Notes under the pieces: generated by a model
Seen by the model: only the letters and a program-made list of their open reading frames with translations
Database searches by the model: none
What the model was told of the DNA's origin: nothing
Source: Cyclobacteriaceae bacterium
GTDB taxonomy: Bacteria > Bacteroidota > Bacteroidia > Cytophagales > Cyclobacteriaceae
Direction: 5' to 3'
Assembly: GCA_025363495.1 (NCBI GenBank)
Contig: JANYDR010000066.1
Span: 1 to 23,082 of the forward strand
Length of the DNA stretch: 23,082 nt
Made by a program: the position numbers and the translations under genes
Part shown: in pieces, positions 1 to 6,856 of the stretch
Numbering within the stretch: the first letter of the stretch is position 1
How the letters are laid out: each line of letters opens with the position of its first letter

Positions 1-144
1 CCACTTTCTTTTATTCAGCGCATGATGCCAAAACAGGAGATGGAATTCATTTCACGTAAAGCAAGTGCTTCACCAGCTACCGGTTATTCCAAAGTTCACA
101 AGGCAGAACAAGAAAGGATTACACTGCAGGCTTTTGAAATCTAA
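1..144 (+). CDS. sucA: 2-oxoglutarate dehydrogenase E1 component, C-terminal end (partial)
   Basis: Only the last 47 codons are visible; the gene enters from the left edge in frame 1 and stops with TAA at 142-144. The tail contains the stretch RKASASPATGYSKVHKAEQE, which matches the conserved end of thiamine-diphosphate-dependent 2-oxoglutarate dehydrogenase E1 (the ASPA-GY-VH element). E1 decarboxylates 2-oxoglutarate and transfers the succinyl group to the lipoyl arm of E2 in the cytoplasmic TCA-cycle complex. The assignment is strongly supported by the E2 gene starting 26 bases downstream and the E3 gene after it. The thiamine-binding regions lie outside the window, so nothing can be said about the intactness of the enzyme. 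Confidence 0.9.
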   Translation, partial: PLSFIQRMMPKQEMEFISRKASASPATGYSKVHKAEQERITLQAFEI

Positions 145-170
145 CATTCATTTTTAAATCTTAAATCATA

Positions 171-746
171 ATGGCTCAACAAGTAAAAGTTCCCACCGTA
201 GGCGAATCAATCACGGAAGTGACTATCGCTAACTGGCTTAAGAAAGATGGAGATACCGTGAAGATGGATGAAGTGATTGCAGAATTGGAATCCGACAAAG
301 CAACATTTGAATTGACGGCACCTCAGGCCGGAGTTTTGAAAATCACAAAACAAGCCGGTGAAGTTGTTCCTATTGGTACTGTCATTTGTGAAATCGCGGA
401 CGGTGGAGGAGTGGTTGCACCAGCTCCAACCGCTCCGGCTAAACAAAGTTCAGCGCCAGTTGCTGCACCTGCCTCCGCAGCACCTGCTCCTAAGCCTGCC
501 GCTACAGGTGGAGTGAAAGAAATGAAAGTTCCTGCTGTCGGAGAATCCATAACTGAAGTGACCATTTCTACCTGGCTGAAAAAGGATGGAGATCTTGTAA
601 AGCTTGATGAGATCATTGCAGAAGTAGAATCCGACAAGGCAACATTTGAATTGCCTGCTGAAGCTAACGGTATATTAAGGATTGTGGCGAAAGAGAAAAC
701 AACTCTTCCGATCGGCGGATTGATTTGTAAAATTGAAATCACTGAA
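171..746 (+). repeat. Internal duplication: tandem lipoyl-domain coding segments
   Basis: The two lipoyl domains of odhB are encoded by similar segments at about 171-398 and 516-746. The clearest part is a 27-base block around the lipoylated lysine, at 288-314 and 627-653, which differs at one base as I read it; the offset is 339 bases (113 codons). The protein segments VGESITEVTI and ESDKATFEL are identical in both copies. This is a domain duplication inside one gene, not a mobile element. Near-identity at the DNA level could let the two copies recombine or convert each other. Confidence 0.85.
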
Positions 747-1712
747 GGTGCGGCGGCACCCATTGCAGCTTCAACAACTCCTGTCGTAAATAATCAGGCT
801 GCAACTTCCGGTGATAGTTATGCGAAGGGTTACCCTTCTCCTGCTGCCGCCAAGATTTTGGATGAAAAAGGAATTGCAACTACAGGCGTCTCTGGTACCG
901 GAGTAGGTGGAAGGATCACAAAGGATGATGCTGCGAAAGTACAATCCGCACCTGCAAAAGAAAGTAAACCTGCACCTGTGCTGACTGCTCCTGTAATAGC
1001 GTCAGGCGTTTCAAGAGCTGAGCGCAGGGAGAAGATGACCTCTTTACGTAAGACGATCGCTAAAAGATTAGTAGCTGTAAAGAATGAAACTGCGATGCTT
1101 ACTACCTTCAATGAAGTGGACATGAAACCAGTAATGGATTTGAGAAGTGGCTATAAAGATAAATTCAAAGAGAAGTACGGCGTTGGACTTGGTTTCATGT
1201 CATTCTTCACCAAAGCCATTTGCGTTGCACTTAAAGAATTTCCCGCTGTTAACGCCTCGATCGATAAGGATGAAATAGTATTCCATGATTATTGTGATGT
1301 TTCAATAGCAGTATCTACTCCGCGAGGACTTGTAGTTCCTGTGATCCGCAATGCGGAGGCTCTTACAATGGCGCAAATTGAAAGTGAAGTAGTTCGCCTT
1401 GCAACAAAAGGTCGTGATGGAAAACTTTCCATTGAGGAGATGACTGGTGGGACATTCTCCATCACGAATGGTGGAGTATTTGGTTCAATGATGTCAACTC
1501 CAATTATTAATCCTCCTCAATCGGCAATCCTTGGCATGCATAATATTGTTGAACGTCCGGTTGTAAAAAATGGTCAGGTAGTTGTTCGTCCGATCATGTA
1601 CATCGCATTGTCATACGATCACAGGGTGATTGATGGACGTGAGTCGGTGAGTTTCCTGGTAAGAGTGAAAGAAATGTTGGAAGATCCTGGCAGATTGATA
1701 TTGGGAGTTTAG
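171..1712 (+). CDS. odhB: 2-oxoglutarate dehydrogenase E2, dihydrolipoyllysine succinyltransferase, two lipoyl domains
   Basis: 513-residue E2 core of the 2-oxoglutarate dehydrogenase complex, which transfers succinyl from lipoamide to CoA. Visible domains in order: lipoyl domain 1 (about 1-76, lipoylated Lys43 in ESDKAT), an Ala/Pro-rich linker (about 80-113), lipoyl domain 2 (about 117-192, Lys156 in ESDKAT), a second linker, a peripheral subunit-binding domain (about 223-260, beginning YPSPAAAKIL and holding GTGVGGRITKDD), and the catalytic acyltransferase domain (about 285-513) with His484 and Asp488 in DHRVIDG. Many OdhB proteins have one lipoyl domain and about 400-420 residues, so this is a duplicated form. 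Succinyl rather than acetyl specificity is inferred from the sucA neighbour. The ATG follows sucA by 26 bases, which suggests an operon. Confidence 0.95.
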   Translation: MAQQVKVPTVGESITEVTIANWLKKDGDTVKMDEVIAELESDKATFELTAPQAGVLKITKQAGEVVPIGTVICEIADGGGVVAPAPTAPAKQSSAPVAAPASAAPAPKPAATGGVKEMKVPAVGESITEVTISTWLKKDGDLVKLDEIIAEVESDKATFELPAEANGILRIVAKEKTTLPIGGLICKIEITEGAAAPIAASTTPVVNNQAATSGDSYAKGYPSPAAAKILDEKGIATTGVSGTGVGGRITKDDAAKVQSAPAKESKPAPVLTAPVIASGVSRAERREKMTSLRKTIAKRLVAVKNETAMLTTFNEVDMKPVMDLRSGYKDKFKEKYGVGLGFMSFFTKAICVALKEFPAVNASIDKDEIVFHDYCDVSIAVSTPRGLVVPVIRNAEALTMAQIESEVVRLATKGRDGKLSIEEMTGGTFSITNGGVFGSMMSTPIINPPQSAILGMHNIVERPVVKNGQVVVRPIMYIALSYDHRVIDGRESVSFLVRVKEMLEDPGRLILGV

Positions 1713-1756
1713 TAGGTAACGGACTCATTCAAAAAGAAGAATAAGCATTAAATTTT

Positions 1757-3157
1757 ATGCAATACAACGTCACTGTTATCGGATCAGGTCCCGGAGGGTA
1801 CGTAGCGGCCATACGCTGCGCGCAACTTGGTTTTAAAACTGCCATCATCGAAAAGTATAATACCTTGGGGGGCACTTGCCTGAATGTAGGATGCATTCCA
1901 TCCAAAGCATTGCTTGATTCCTCCGAACATTTCTATAATGCCGGTCATACTTTTAAAGAACATGGTATTGATATATCTGAGCCGAAAGTCAATTTCACTC
2001 AGATGATTAACCGCAAGGCAGGCGTTGTGAAATCCAATGTAGATGGTATAGCGTTCTTGATGAAGAAGAACAAGATAGACGTTTATACGGGCGTTGGTTC
2101 ATTTGTAGATAAAAACACAATCAAGATTACTGCGGGTGACGGCAAAGAGACTACAATCACTACAGATAATGTAATTATCGCTACGGGTTCAAAACCAACC
2201 GCTCTTCCCTTTGCTCCATTCGATAAGAAGAGAATCATTTCAAGTACGGAGGCATTGGAATTAAAAGAAGTTCCGAAGCATCTCATCATTGTAGGTGGCG
2301 GAGTAATTGGAATGGAGTTGGGTTCGGTGTACGCCCGCATTGGTTCCAAGGTATCCGTTGTGGAGTTTCTGGATAGCCTTATCCCAACCATGGATGGAAC
2401 AATGGGCAAAGAACTTTTGAAATCCACCAAAAAGCTTGGAATGGACTTTTATCTTGGTCATAAGGTAACGGCTGTTGAGAATAAAGGAACAGAAGTTGTT
2501 CTTAAAGCTGAGCCTAAAGCGGGCGGTGCTGCTATTGAATTGAAGGGAGATTATTGTTTGGTAAGTGTTGGCAGAAGGCCTTATACCGATGGACTTGGAC
2601 TGGACAAGGTGGGGATTGAAACAGTGAAAGGGCAGATCCAGGTAAACGATCATCTGCAAACCAAAGTGCCAAATATCTATGCTATAGGAGATGTCGTGCG
2701 TGGTGCGATGCTTGCGCATAAAGCGGAAGAAGAAGGAACAATGGTGGCCGAAGAACTGGCGGGACAGAAACCGCATATTAATTATTTATTGATTCCAGGT
2801 GTAGTGTATACGTGGCCCGAAGTGGCAAGTGTAGGTTATACGGAAGAACAATTGAAGACTGACGGAAAGGCCTATAAAGTTGGAAGCTTTCCTTATAAAG
2901 CACTCGGACGCGCACGCGCCAGCATGGATCTTGATGGTCTTGTAAAAATTCTTGCTGATAAGAACACAGATGAAATTCTGGGTGTGCACATCATTGGCGC
3001 GCGCGCTGCTGATATGATAGCGGCAGGAGTGGTAGCAATGGAGTTCAGAGCTTCAGCAGAAGATGTTTCAAGGATGTCGACAGCCCATCCGACCTATATG
3101 GAGGCGGTGAGAGAAGCATGTCTTGCGGCTACAGCAAACAGACCGATACATATCTGA
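1757..3157 (+). CDS. lpdA: Dihydrolipoyl dehydrogenase (E3)
   Basis: 466-residue FAD-dependent disulfide oxidoreductase that reoxidises dihydrolipoamide on E2 and passes electrons to NAD+. Visible: the N-terminal FAD-binding GSGPGGY (9-15); the redox-active disulfide Cys41/Cys46 in GGTCLNVGCIPSK; the NAD-binding Rossmann motif GGGVIGMELGSVYARIGSKV about residues 180-199; the second FAD contact YAIGDV; and the C-terminal interface domain with the catalytic pair His444/Glu449 in HPTYMEAV. The length is normal for the family. It lies 44 bases after odhB on the same strand, completing an E1-E2-E3 cluster. It may also serve the pyruvate and branched-chain complexes and the glycine cleavage system if no other E3 exists; that cannot be judged here. 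Confidence 0.96.
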   Translation: MQYNVTVIGSGPGGYVAAIRCAQLGFKTAIIEKYNTLGGTCLNVGCIPSKALLDSSEHFYNAGHTFKEHGIDISEPKVNFTQMINRKAGVVKSNVDGIAFLMKKNKIDVYTGVGSFVDKNTIKITAGDGKETTITTDNVIIATGSKPTALPFAPFDKKRIISSTEALELKEVPKHLIIVGGGVIGMELGSVYARIGSKVSVVEFLDSLIPTMDGTMGKELLKSTKKLGMDFYLGHKVTAVENKGTEVVLKAEPKAGGAAIELKGDYCLVSVGRRPYTDGLGLDKVGIETVKGQIQVNDHLQTKVPNIYAIGDVVRGAMLAHKAEEEGTMVAEELAGQKPHINYLLIPGVVYTWPEVASVGYTEEQLKTDGKAYKVGSFPYKALGRARASMDLDGLVKILADKNTDEILGVHIIGARAADMIAAGVVAMEFRASAEDVSRMSTAHPTYMEAVREACLAATANRPIHI

Positions 3158-3199
3158 GGTTATAGTGCACGACTTGTGAGCCTGGTTGAATAATTTGAA

Positions 3200-3661
3200 G
3201 TGAGAACGCTCATAATTTTTATTTTATACTTTCTGATGTTTTGTTTCACCTTGGGTGCGCAAGATCGATCAGACATTAAGTATGTCCGTTTCATTAATCT
3301 TGATAGATCATTAATCGGCAAACCTGTTCAGTTGGATTTTTATAACAGGTCTTTCCGTGGATTAAAGCTTGATACAGTAACAATAGTCCTTGATAAGATT
3401 CCTATAAGATTTTTGGAACATAGGAATGATGGTGGAAGCATCAACTTGTTTTCGTCGCAGTTCCTGGAGTCAATTGATTCATTGAATCAGCAAAGATCGA
3501 GGATCATTAAATTCAAAATAGACAGAATCACCGAGGACTCTATTTTAGTCACATGCTATCTTAAATTTTATGATGTCAATAATGTTTTGATCGATAAAAT
3601 AAAAGAGATGAAAACGTGGTTTGAAAAGAAGATGATAATTGAGATACTGGTGAAGCAGTAA
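3200..3661 (+). CDS. Hypothetical small exported protein
   Basis: 153 residues, not recognised. The start is GTG at 3200; no in-frame ATG would preserve the N-terminal signal. Residues 1-20 (MRTLIIFILYFLMFCFTLGA) form a signal peptide with a likely signal-peptidase I cut after LGA or LGAQ, so the product is probably periplasmic or surface exposed. The mature part alternates hydrophobic and charged residues (for example VQLDFYN, TVTIVLDKIPIRFL, RIIKFKIDRI), suggesting a beta-rich fold, with a Lys-rich C-terminus. There are no cysteines likely to bind metal and no catalytic motif. It lies 42 bases after lpdA on the same strand but is unlikely to share its function. No close family comes to mind; it is probably lineage-restricted. 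Confidence 0.6.
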   Translation: MRTLIIFILYFLMFCFTLGAQDRSDIKYVRFINLDRSLIGKPVQLDFYNRSFRGLKLDTVTIVLDKIPIRFLEHRNDGGSINLFSSQFLESIDSLNQQRSRIIKFKIDRITEDSILVTCYLKFYDVNNVLIDKIKEMKTWFEKKMIIEILVKQ

Positions 3662-3680
3662 ATACTTTTTCGTTTTTGAT

Positions 3681-3700
3681 TTCTACAAAATAATGTAGAA
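3681..3700. terminator. AT-rich inverted repeat between convergent genes, possible bidirectional terminator
   Basis: A perfect 7-bp inverted repeat (ttctaca / tgtagaa) with a 6-base loop, with T-rich sequence on its left side (3664-3679). It sits in the 97-base gap between the + strand small exported protein (ends 3661) and the - strand CoA-binding gene (ends 3759). The position suits a shared terminator, but the stem is AT-rich and weak. Confidence 0.35.
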
Positions 3701-3758
3701 TGTCCGACGCCGAATAGCAAATGTCGAAGTTGGATTCAATTCTAAATAATTTGGATTT

Positions 3759-4262
3759 CTATATAAACCTACTCACTTTCTTTGCTGTGATAATCTCGGT
3801 ATTCATTCCGGCCCAATGAAGATTCCCATTATAACGACCGTGTTCCATTTTCAGGCATCGGTCCATTACTACCAACAAACCGTTTTGTAATGCGAGCTCG
3901 GCGGCTTCGCGGTTAACAATACCTAATTGCATCCACACAGCTTTGGCTTTTATTGCGATTGCTTCTTTTACAATGTTAACGCATTCTTCAGGACGGCGAA
4001 AGATATCGACGACATCCACCGGCGCAGGGATGGATGCTAAATCAGAATAACATTTCTCTCCAAGAATTTCCTGCTTAAGGGGATTCACTGGTATAATGGT
4101 ATATCGTTCCGATTTGAGATACGATCCCACAAAATTGCTGGCGCGTTCTTTCTTGTCTGAAAGTCCAACGATAGCGATCGTCCTGGATCCGTTGAGGATC
4201 TTGCGAATGATATCAGAATTTTGAAATTTATTTCTCTCGTCGGCGCTTAAGCGCGTGTTCAT
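3759..4262 (-). CDS. CoA-binding domain protein (YccU/CoA_binding_2 family)
   Basis: 167 residues from the ATG at 4262. A longer reading from 4298 exists, but the 4262 ATG overlaps the stop of the upstream metY gene as ATGA, which is the usual coupling arrangement, so that start is chosen. The protein is a single Rossmann-type domain of the succinyl-CoA-synthetase-alpha-like CoA-binding family: IAIVGLSD at 29-36 (nucleotide loop), IIPVNP at 56-61, VDVVDIFRRPE at 82-92, WMQLGI at 110-115, and the conserved C-terminal MDRCLKMEH at 133-141. There is no ligase or ATP-grasp part, so catalysis is not expected; binding of CoA or a CoA thioester is the family inference. Its physiological role is unknown. 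Coupling to O-acetylhomoserine sulfhydrylase suggests a link to methionine or sulfur metabolism. Confidence 0.85.
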   Translation of the reverse strand: MNTRLSADERNKFQNSDIIRKILNGSRTIAIVGLSDKKERASNFVGSYLKSERYTIIPVNPLKQEILGEKCYSDLASIPAPVDVVDIFRRPEECVNIVKEAIAIKAKAVWMQLGIVNREAAELALQNGLLVVMDRCLKMEHGRYNGNLHWAGMNTEIITAKKVSRFI

Positions 4263-5554
4263 CGAGATATCGCATGAAAGGCTTGTTCCAAGTCCCATAG
4301 TAAATCTTCAGTTGTTTCTAATCCAATGGATAATCGTATAAGTTCAGGCTTGACATTCGCCCGTTGTAGTTCTAGATCTGAAAGCTGCTGATGTGTGGTC
4401 GAGGCTGGATGTATCACCATGCTTTTGCAGTCACCGAGATTAGCTACATGAGAGAACAATTCAAGATTTTCTATAAACTTCTTGCCGGCTTCACGCGCAC
4501 TATTATTGCCTGTTTTTAAACCAAAAGCGAAAACAGAGCCAGCACCTTTTGATAAATATTTTTTTGTCCGTTCATAATGTGGATGATCAGGAAGTCCTGG
4601 ATAATTTACCCAGTCAACCATGGGGTGATCCACAAGGAATTTCGCTACGTTCAATGCATTGGATACATGTCTCTCCATTCTGAGGGAAAGTGTTTCGAGT
4701 CCCTGAATCAATAAAAATGAATTGAAAGGAGATATGGATGCCCCGGTATCGCGAAGGGTTTCGCATCTGGCTTTCATTAGAAAACCGTAGTGACCAAAGG
4801 TTTCAAAGAAATTGAGATTATGATATGGAATCGATGGAGATGAGATCGCTGGATAATTGCTGAAATCAAATTTTCCAGAGTCAACGATAACGCCCGCGAT
4901 AGAAGTTCCATGTCCATTCAAGAATTTTGTTGCTGAGTGCAAAACAATATCGGCACCCCATTCAAGCGGCCTGCACAGATAAGGTGATGCGAGTGTATTG
5001 TCAATTACAAGCGGAATTGAATTTGCCTTCGCTAACGCAGAAACGCCTTCAAAGTCGAATACACTTCCCTGGGGATTGCCAATAGTTTCACCATAAAGAA
5101 GTCTGGTTTTTGGTGTAATTGCTTTTTCCCAATGCTTTATATCAGTTGGGTCAACGAAAATAACTTTAATAGATAGTTTTTTAAATGTGTGCTCGAACTG
5201 AGTATAGGTGCCTCCATACAAATGTGATGATGCGACGAATTCATCTCCCGGATTCATAAGCGTCATCATCGTGATAAGTTGAGCGGCTTGTCCACTAGCG
5301 GTCGCCAATGCACCTGTTCCTCCCTCCAGTGAGGCAATTCTTTCTTCAAATACTGCAGTAGTTGGATTGCTGATACGGGTGTAAATATTTCCGTATTGCT
5401 TTAATTCAAAAAGAGAAGCTGCATACTCAGGACTATCAAACACATAACCTGCAGTTTGAAAAATAGGTACTGCCCGTGATCCTGAATAAGAATCAGGAAT
5501 ATGACCCGCGTGAAGCATACGTGTTTCAAAACCAAATTTTCTTTTCTCCGACAT
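4259..5554 (-). CDS. metY: O-acetylhomoserine aminocarboxypropyltransferase / sulfhydrylase (MetY-like)
   Basis: 431-residue PLP enzyme of the Cys/Met metabolism (cystathionine gamma-synthase) superfamily. It would convert O-acetyl-L-homoserine plus sulfide to homocysteine and acetate. Visible: the N-terminal FETRMLHAG typical of MetY; YTRISNPTT at 58-66; the cofactor-binding SGQAAQ at 87-92; Asp185 in VIDNTLASP, which contacts the PLP ring nitrogen; and the Schiff-base Lys210 in HSATKFLNGHG. The length of about 430 residues and the insertions fit MetY rather than the roughly 380-residue MetB/MetC/MetZ enzymes. No metX or metA acyltransferase lies in the window. The downstream CoA-binding gene overlaps it by 4 bases. 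Substrate preference (O-acetyl- versus O-succinylhomoserine, sulfide versus other thiols) cannot be read from sequence alone. Confidence 0.92.
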   Translation of the reverse strand: MSEKRKFGFETRMLHAGHIPDSYSGSRAVPIFQTAGYVFDSPEYAASLFELKQYGNIYTRISNPTTAVFEERIASLEGGTGALATASGQAAQLITMMTLMNPGDEFVASSHLYGGTYTQFEHTFKKLSIKVIFVDPTDIKHWEKAITPKTRLLYGETIGNPQGSVFDFEGVSALAKANSIPLVIDNTLASPYLCRPLEWGADIVLHSATKFLNGHGTSIAGVIVDSGKFDFSNYPAISSPSIPYHNLNFFETFGHYGFLMKARCETLRDTGASISPFNSFLLIQGLETLSLRMERHVSNALNVAKFLVDHPMVDWVNYPGLPDHPHYERTKKYLSKGAGSVFAFGLKTGNNSAREAGKKFIENLELFSHVANLGDCKSMVIHPASTTHQQLSDLELQRANVKPELIRLSIGLETTEDLLWDLEQAFHAISR

Positions 5555-5615
5555 GACTTGGAATTTTATATAAAGGAAGCAACGACAGGCTCAAAAACAA
5601 ATTGTTTTTTGATGA

Positions 5616-6779
5616 CTAGAGCAATCTTGAAATAATGTAAGCCCTGAATAACAATGCAGCTACTAATGGTAATAAATAAATATGCAATTGTTGTGGAAGG
5701 AAAAACCAGCTCAGCACTAATAACACGCAGATTAGAACTACCACTGAAAAGTATTTTCGTAGAAAATTAGCTGACCTCTCTCTATAAATTGCCAACACAA
5801 ACAGATTCGTTGGTAATGCCCACAGAATGTTAAAATTTTTTGCTGCTGCCTGATGATCTGTAGCGGTCCAAAGTGCTATCAGGAGAAGACCAACAATACC
5901 AGTGACACCAAACAAAACAATATCAAACCACTTGGATATTTTCTTTCTCCGCAGATCATAAATTGTCAGTGCCAGGGTGATTGCCAGGAATCCTCCAAAT
6001 GCCAACCAGGGATGAATAAGACTCTTTGGAATAATCTGTGGTTGTGGAGGATTGTATGGGAATGTTGACTTTACTATGGGTATCCATTCACCGTTTTGAA
6101 GAATACTGGCGTGATCAAAACCTGATTCAAGGTAATCAGGTAGAAACATATATTCATAAGGAGTGGCTTTCTTGTCCATGGGTAAGCCAAGGCAAATATC
6201 TATGCCAAGATCGCCCCAAGGTTGTTGTTTTAAATAGAGATCTGTAAGCTGGCGAATAGTGTAATCCGTTGTAATGTGCGAACTGTCAAATTTTATCGAA
6301 TCACCAAATACTTCGGCAAAAACATCACGCACCTTGCTTGAGCAATTGTTATAAAAATAATCATATCGATAGGTTTGATTTTCTGGAAGAGCGTTTTGTT
6401 CGAGATAATTAAATATGGCTTGTGTTTGTGACGGTGAAAGATTGAGCCTTTGTTCATGTACCAACCTTCCGTCGCCGAGATAGGCGTTGAGAAAGTCCGA
6501 GAAATTATATACTCCTAATTTGAAAAGTAAAAGTCCCTTGGTATAGTTGAAATAGAAATTGGGCTGATTAAAATCAAACACACCGTAGTTGTAAGCATAG
6601 TCGATTCCATTCAGTGGATCGTAAACACGAATAGCACTGTGCCCGAAGGCAAGGAAAACCTCTTCTTGTCCTGGTCCACAGGTAATGATTGCTACTTTGG
6701 CAATTGGTGAAAGTTGGGTTGTTTGGCTCTTGGCGCCAAGGCTTGCAAACACGAAGATCAGCAGCAGTGCATTTTTCAT
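5616..6779 (-). CDS. DUF4105 / Lnb-like membrane protein, candidate lipoprotein N-acyltransferase
   Basis: 387 residues. Residues 1-19 form a signal peptide (MKNALLLIFVFASLGAKSQ). The extracytoplasmic domain, about 25-230, matches the DUF4105/Lnb N-terminal periplasmic domain: His47 in AFGHSAIRVYD, the NYGVFDFNQPNFYFNYTKG block at about 64-82, and Cys146 in YNNCSSKVRD form the expected Cys/His pair. The C-terminal third holds about five membrane helices (roughly 258-277, 286-306, 315-331, 344-361, 367-385). In family members studied elsewhere, Lnb transfers an acyl chain to the N-terminal Cys of lipoproteins to give the lyso form or to act in place of Lnt; applying that here is inference. The gene is divergent from the radical SAM gene (77-base gap) and 61 bases upstream of metY on the same strand. 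Confidence 0.8.
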   Translation of the reverse strand: MKNALLLIFVFASLGAKSQTTQLSPIAKVAIITCGPGQEEVFLAFGHSAIRVYDPLNGIDYAYNYGVFDFNQPNFYFNYTKGLLLFKLGVYNFSDFLNAYLGDGRLVHEQRLNLSPSQTQAIFNYLEQNALPENQTYRYDYFYNNCSSKVRDVFAEVFGDSIKFDSSHITTDYTIRQLTDLYLKQQPWGDLGIDICLGLPMDKKATPYEYMFLPDYLESGFDHASILQNGEWIPIVKSTFPYNPPQPQIIPKSLIHPWLAFGGFLAITLALTIYDLRRKKISKWFDIVLFGVTGIVGLLLIALWTATDHQAAAKNFNILWALPTNLFVLAIYRERSANFLRKYFSVVVLICVLLVLSWFFLPQQLHIYLLPLVAALLFRAYIISRLL

Positions 6780-6843
6780 CCTGTTAAGGCTTTTCTTTCA
6801 GATATATTATGGGGAAAGATAAAGACAATTCCTGAAGTGCGCG

Positions 6844-6851
6844 TACTTTTG
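6844..6851 (+). promoter_or_regulatory. Possible Bacteroidota -7 promoter box
   Basis: The octamer tacttttg matches the Bacteroidota -7 consensus TAnnTTTG exactly and lies 5 bases before the ATG of the radical SAM gene in the short divergent gap 6780-6856. If it is used, the transcript would be leaderless or nearly so. I see no clear TTTG -33 element at the usual distance, so the call is tentative. Confidence 0.3.
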
Positions 6852-6856
6852 AATGG

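Noticed and set aside
2261..2776. 171-codon - strand frame opposite lpdA
   Set aside because: It is fully inside a well-conserved gene on the other strand and its composition is that of a shadow frame.
4263..4298. Upstream ATG at 4298 for the CoA-binding protein
   Set aside because: The ATG at 4262 gives the typical ATGA overlap and the family-like N-terminus; the extra 12 residues only read through the metY end.
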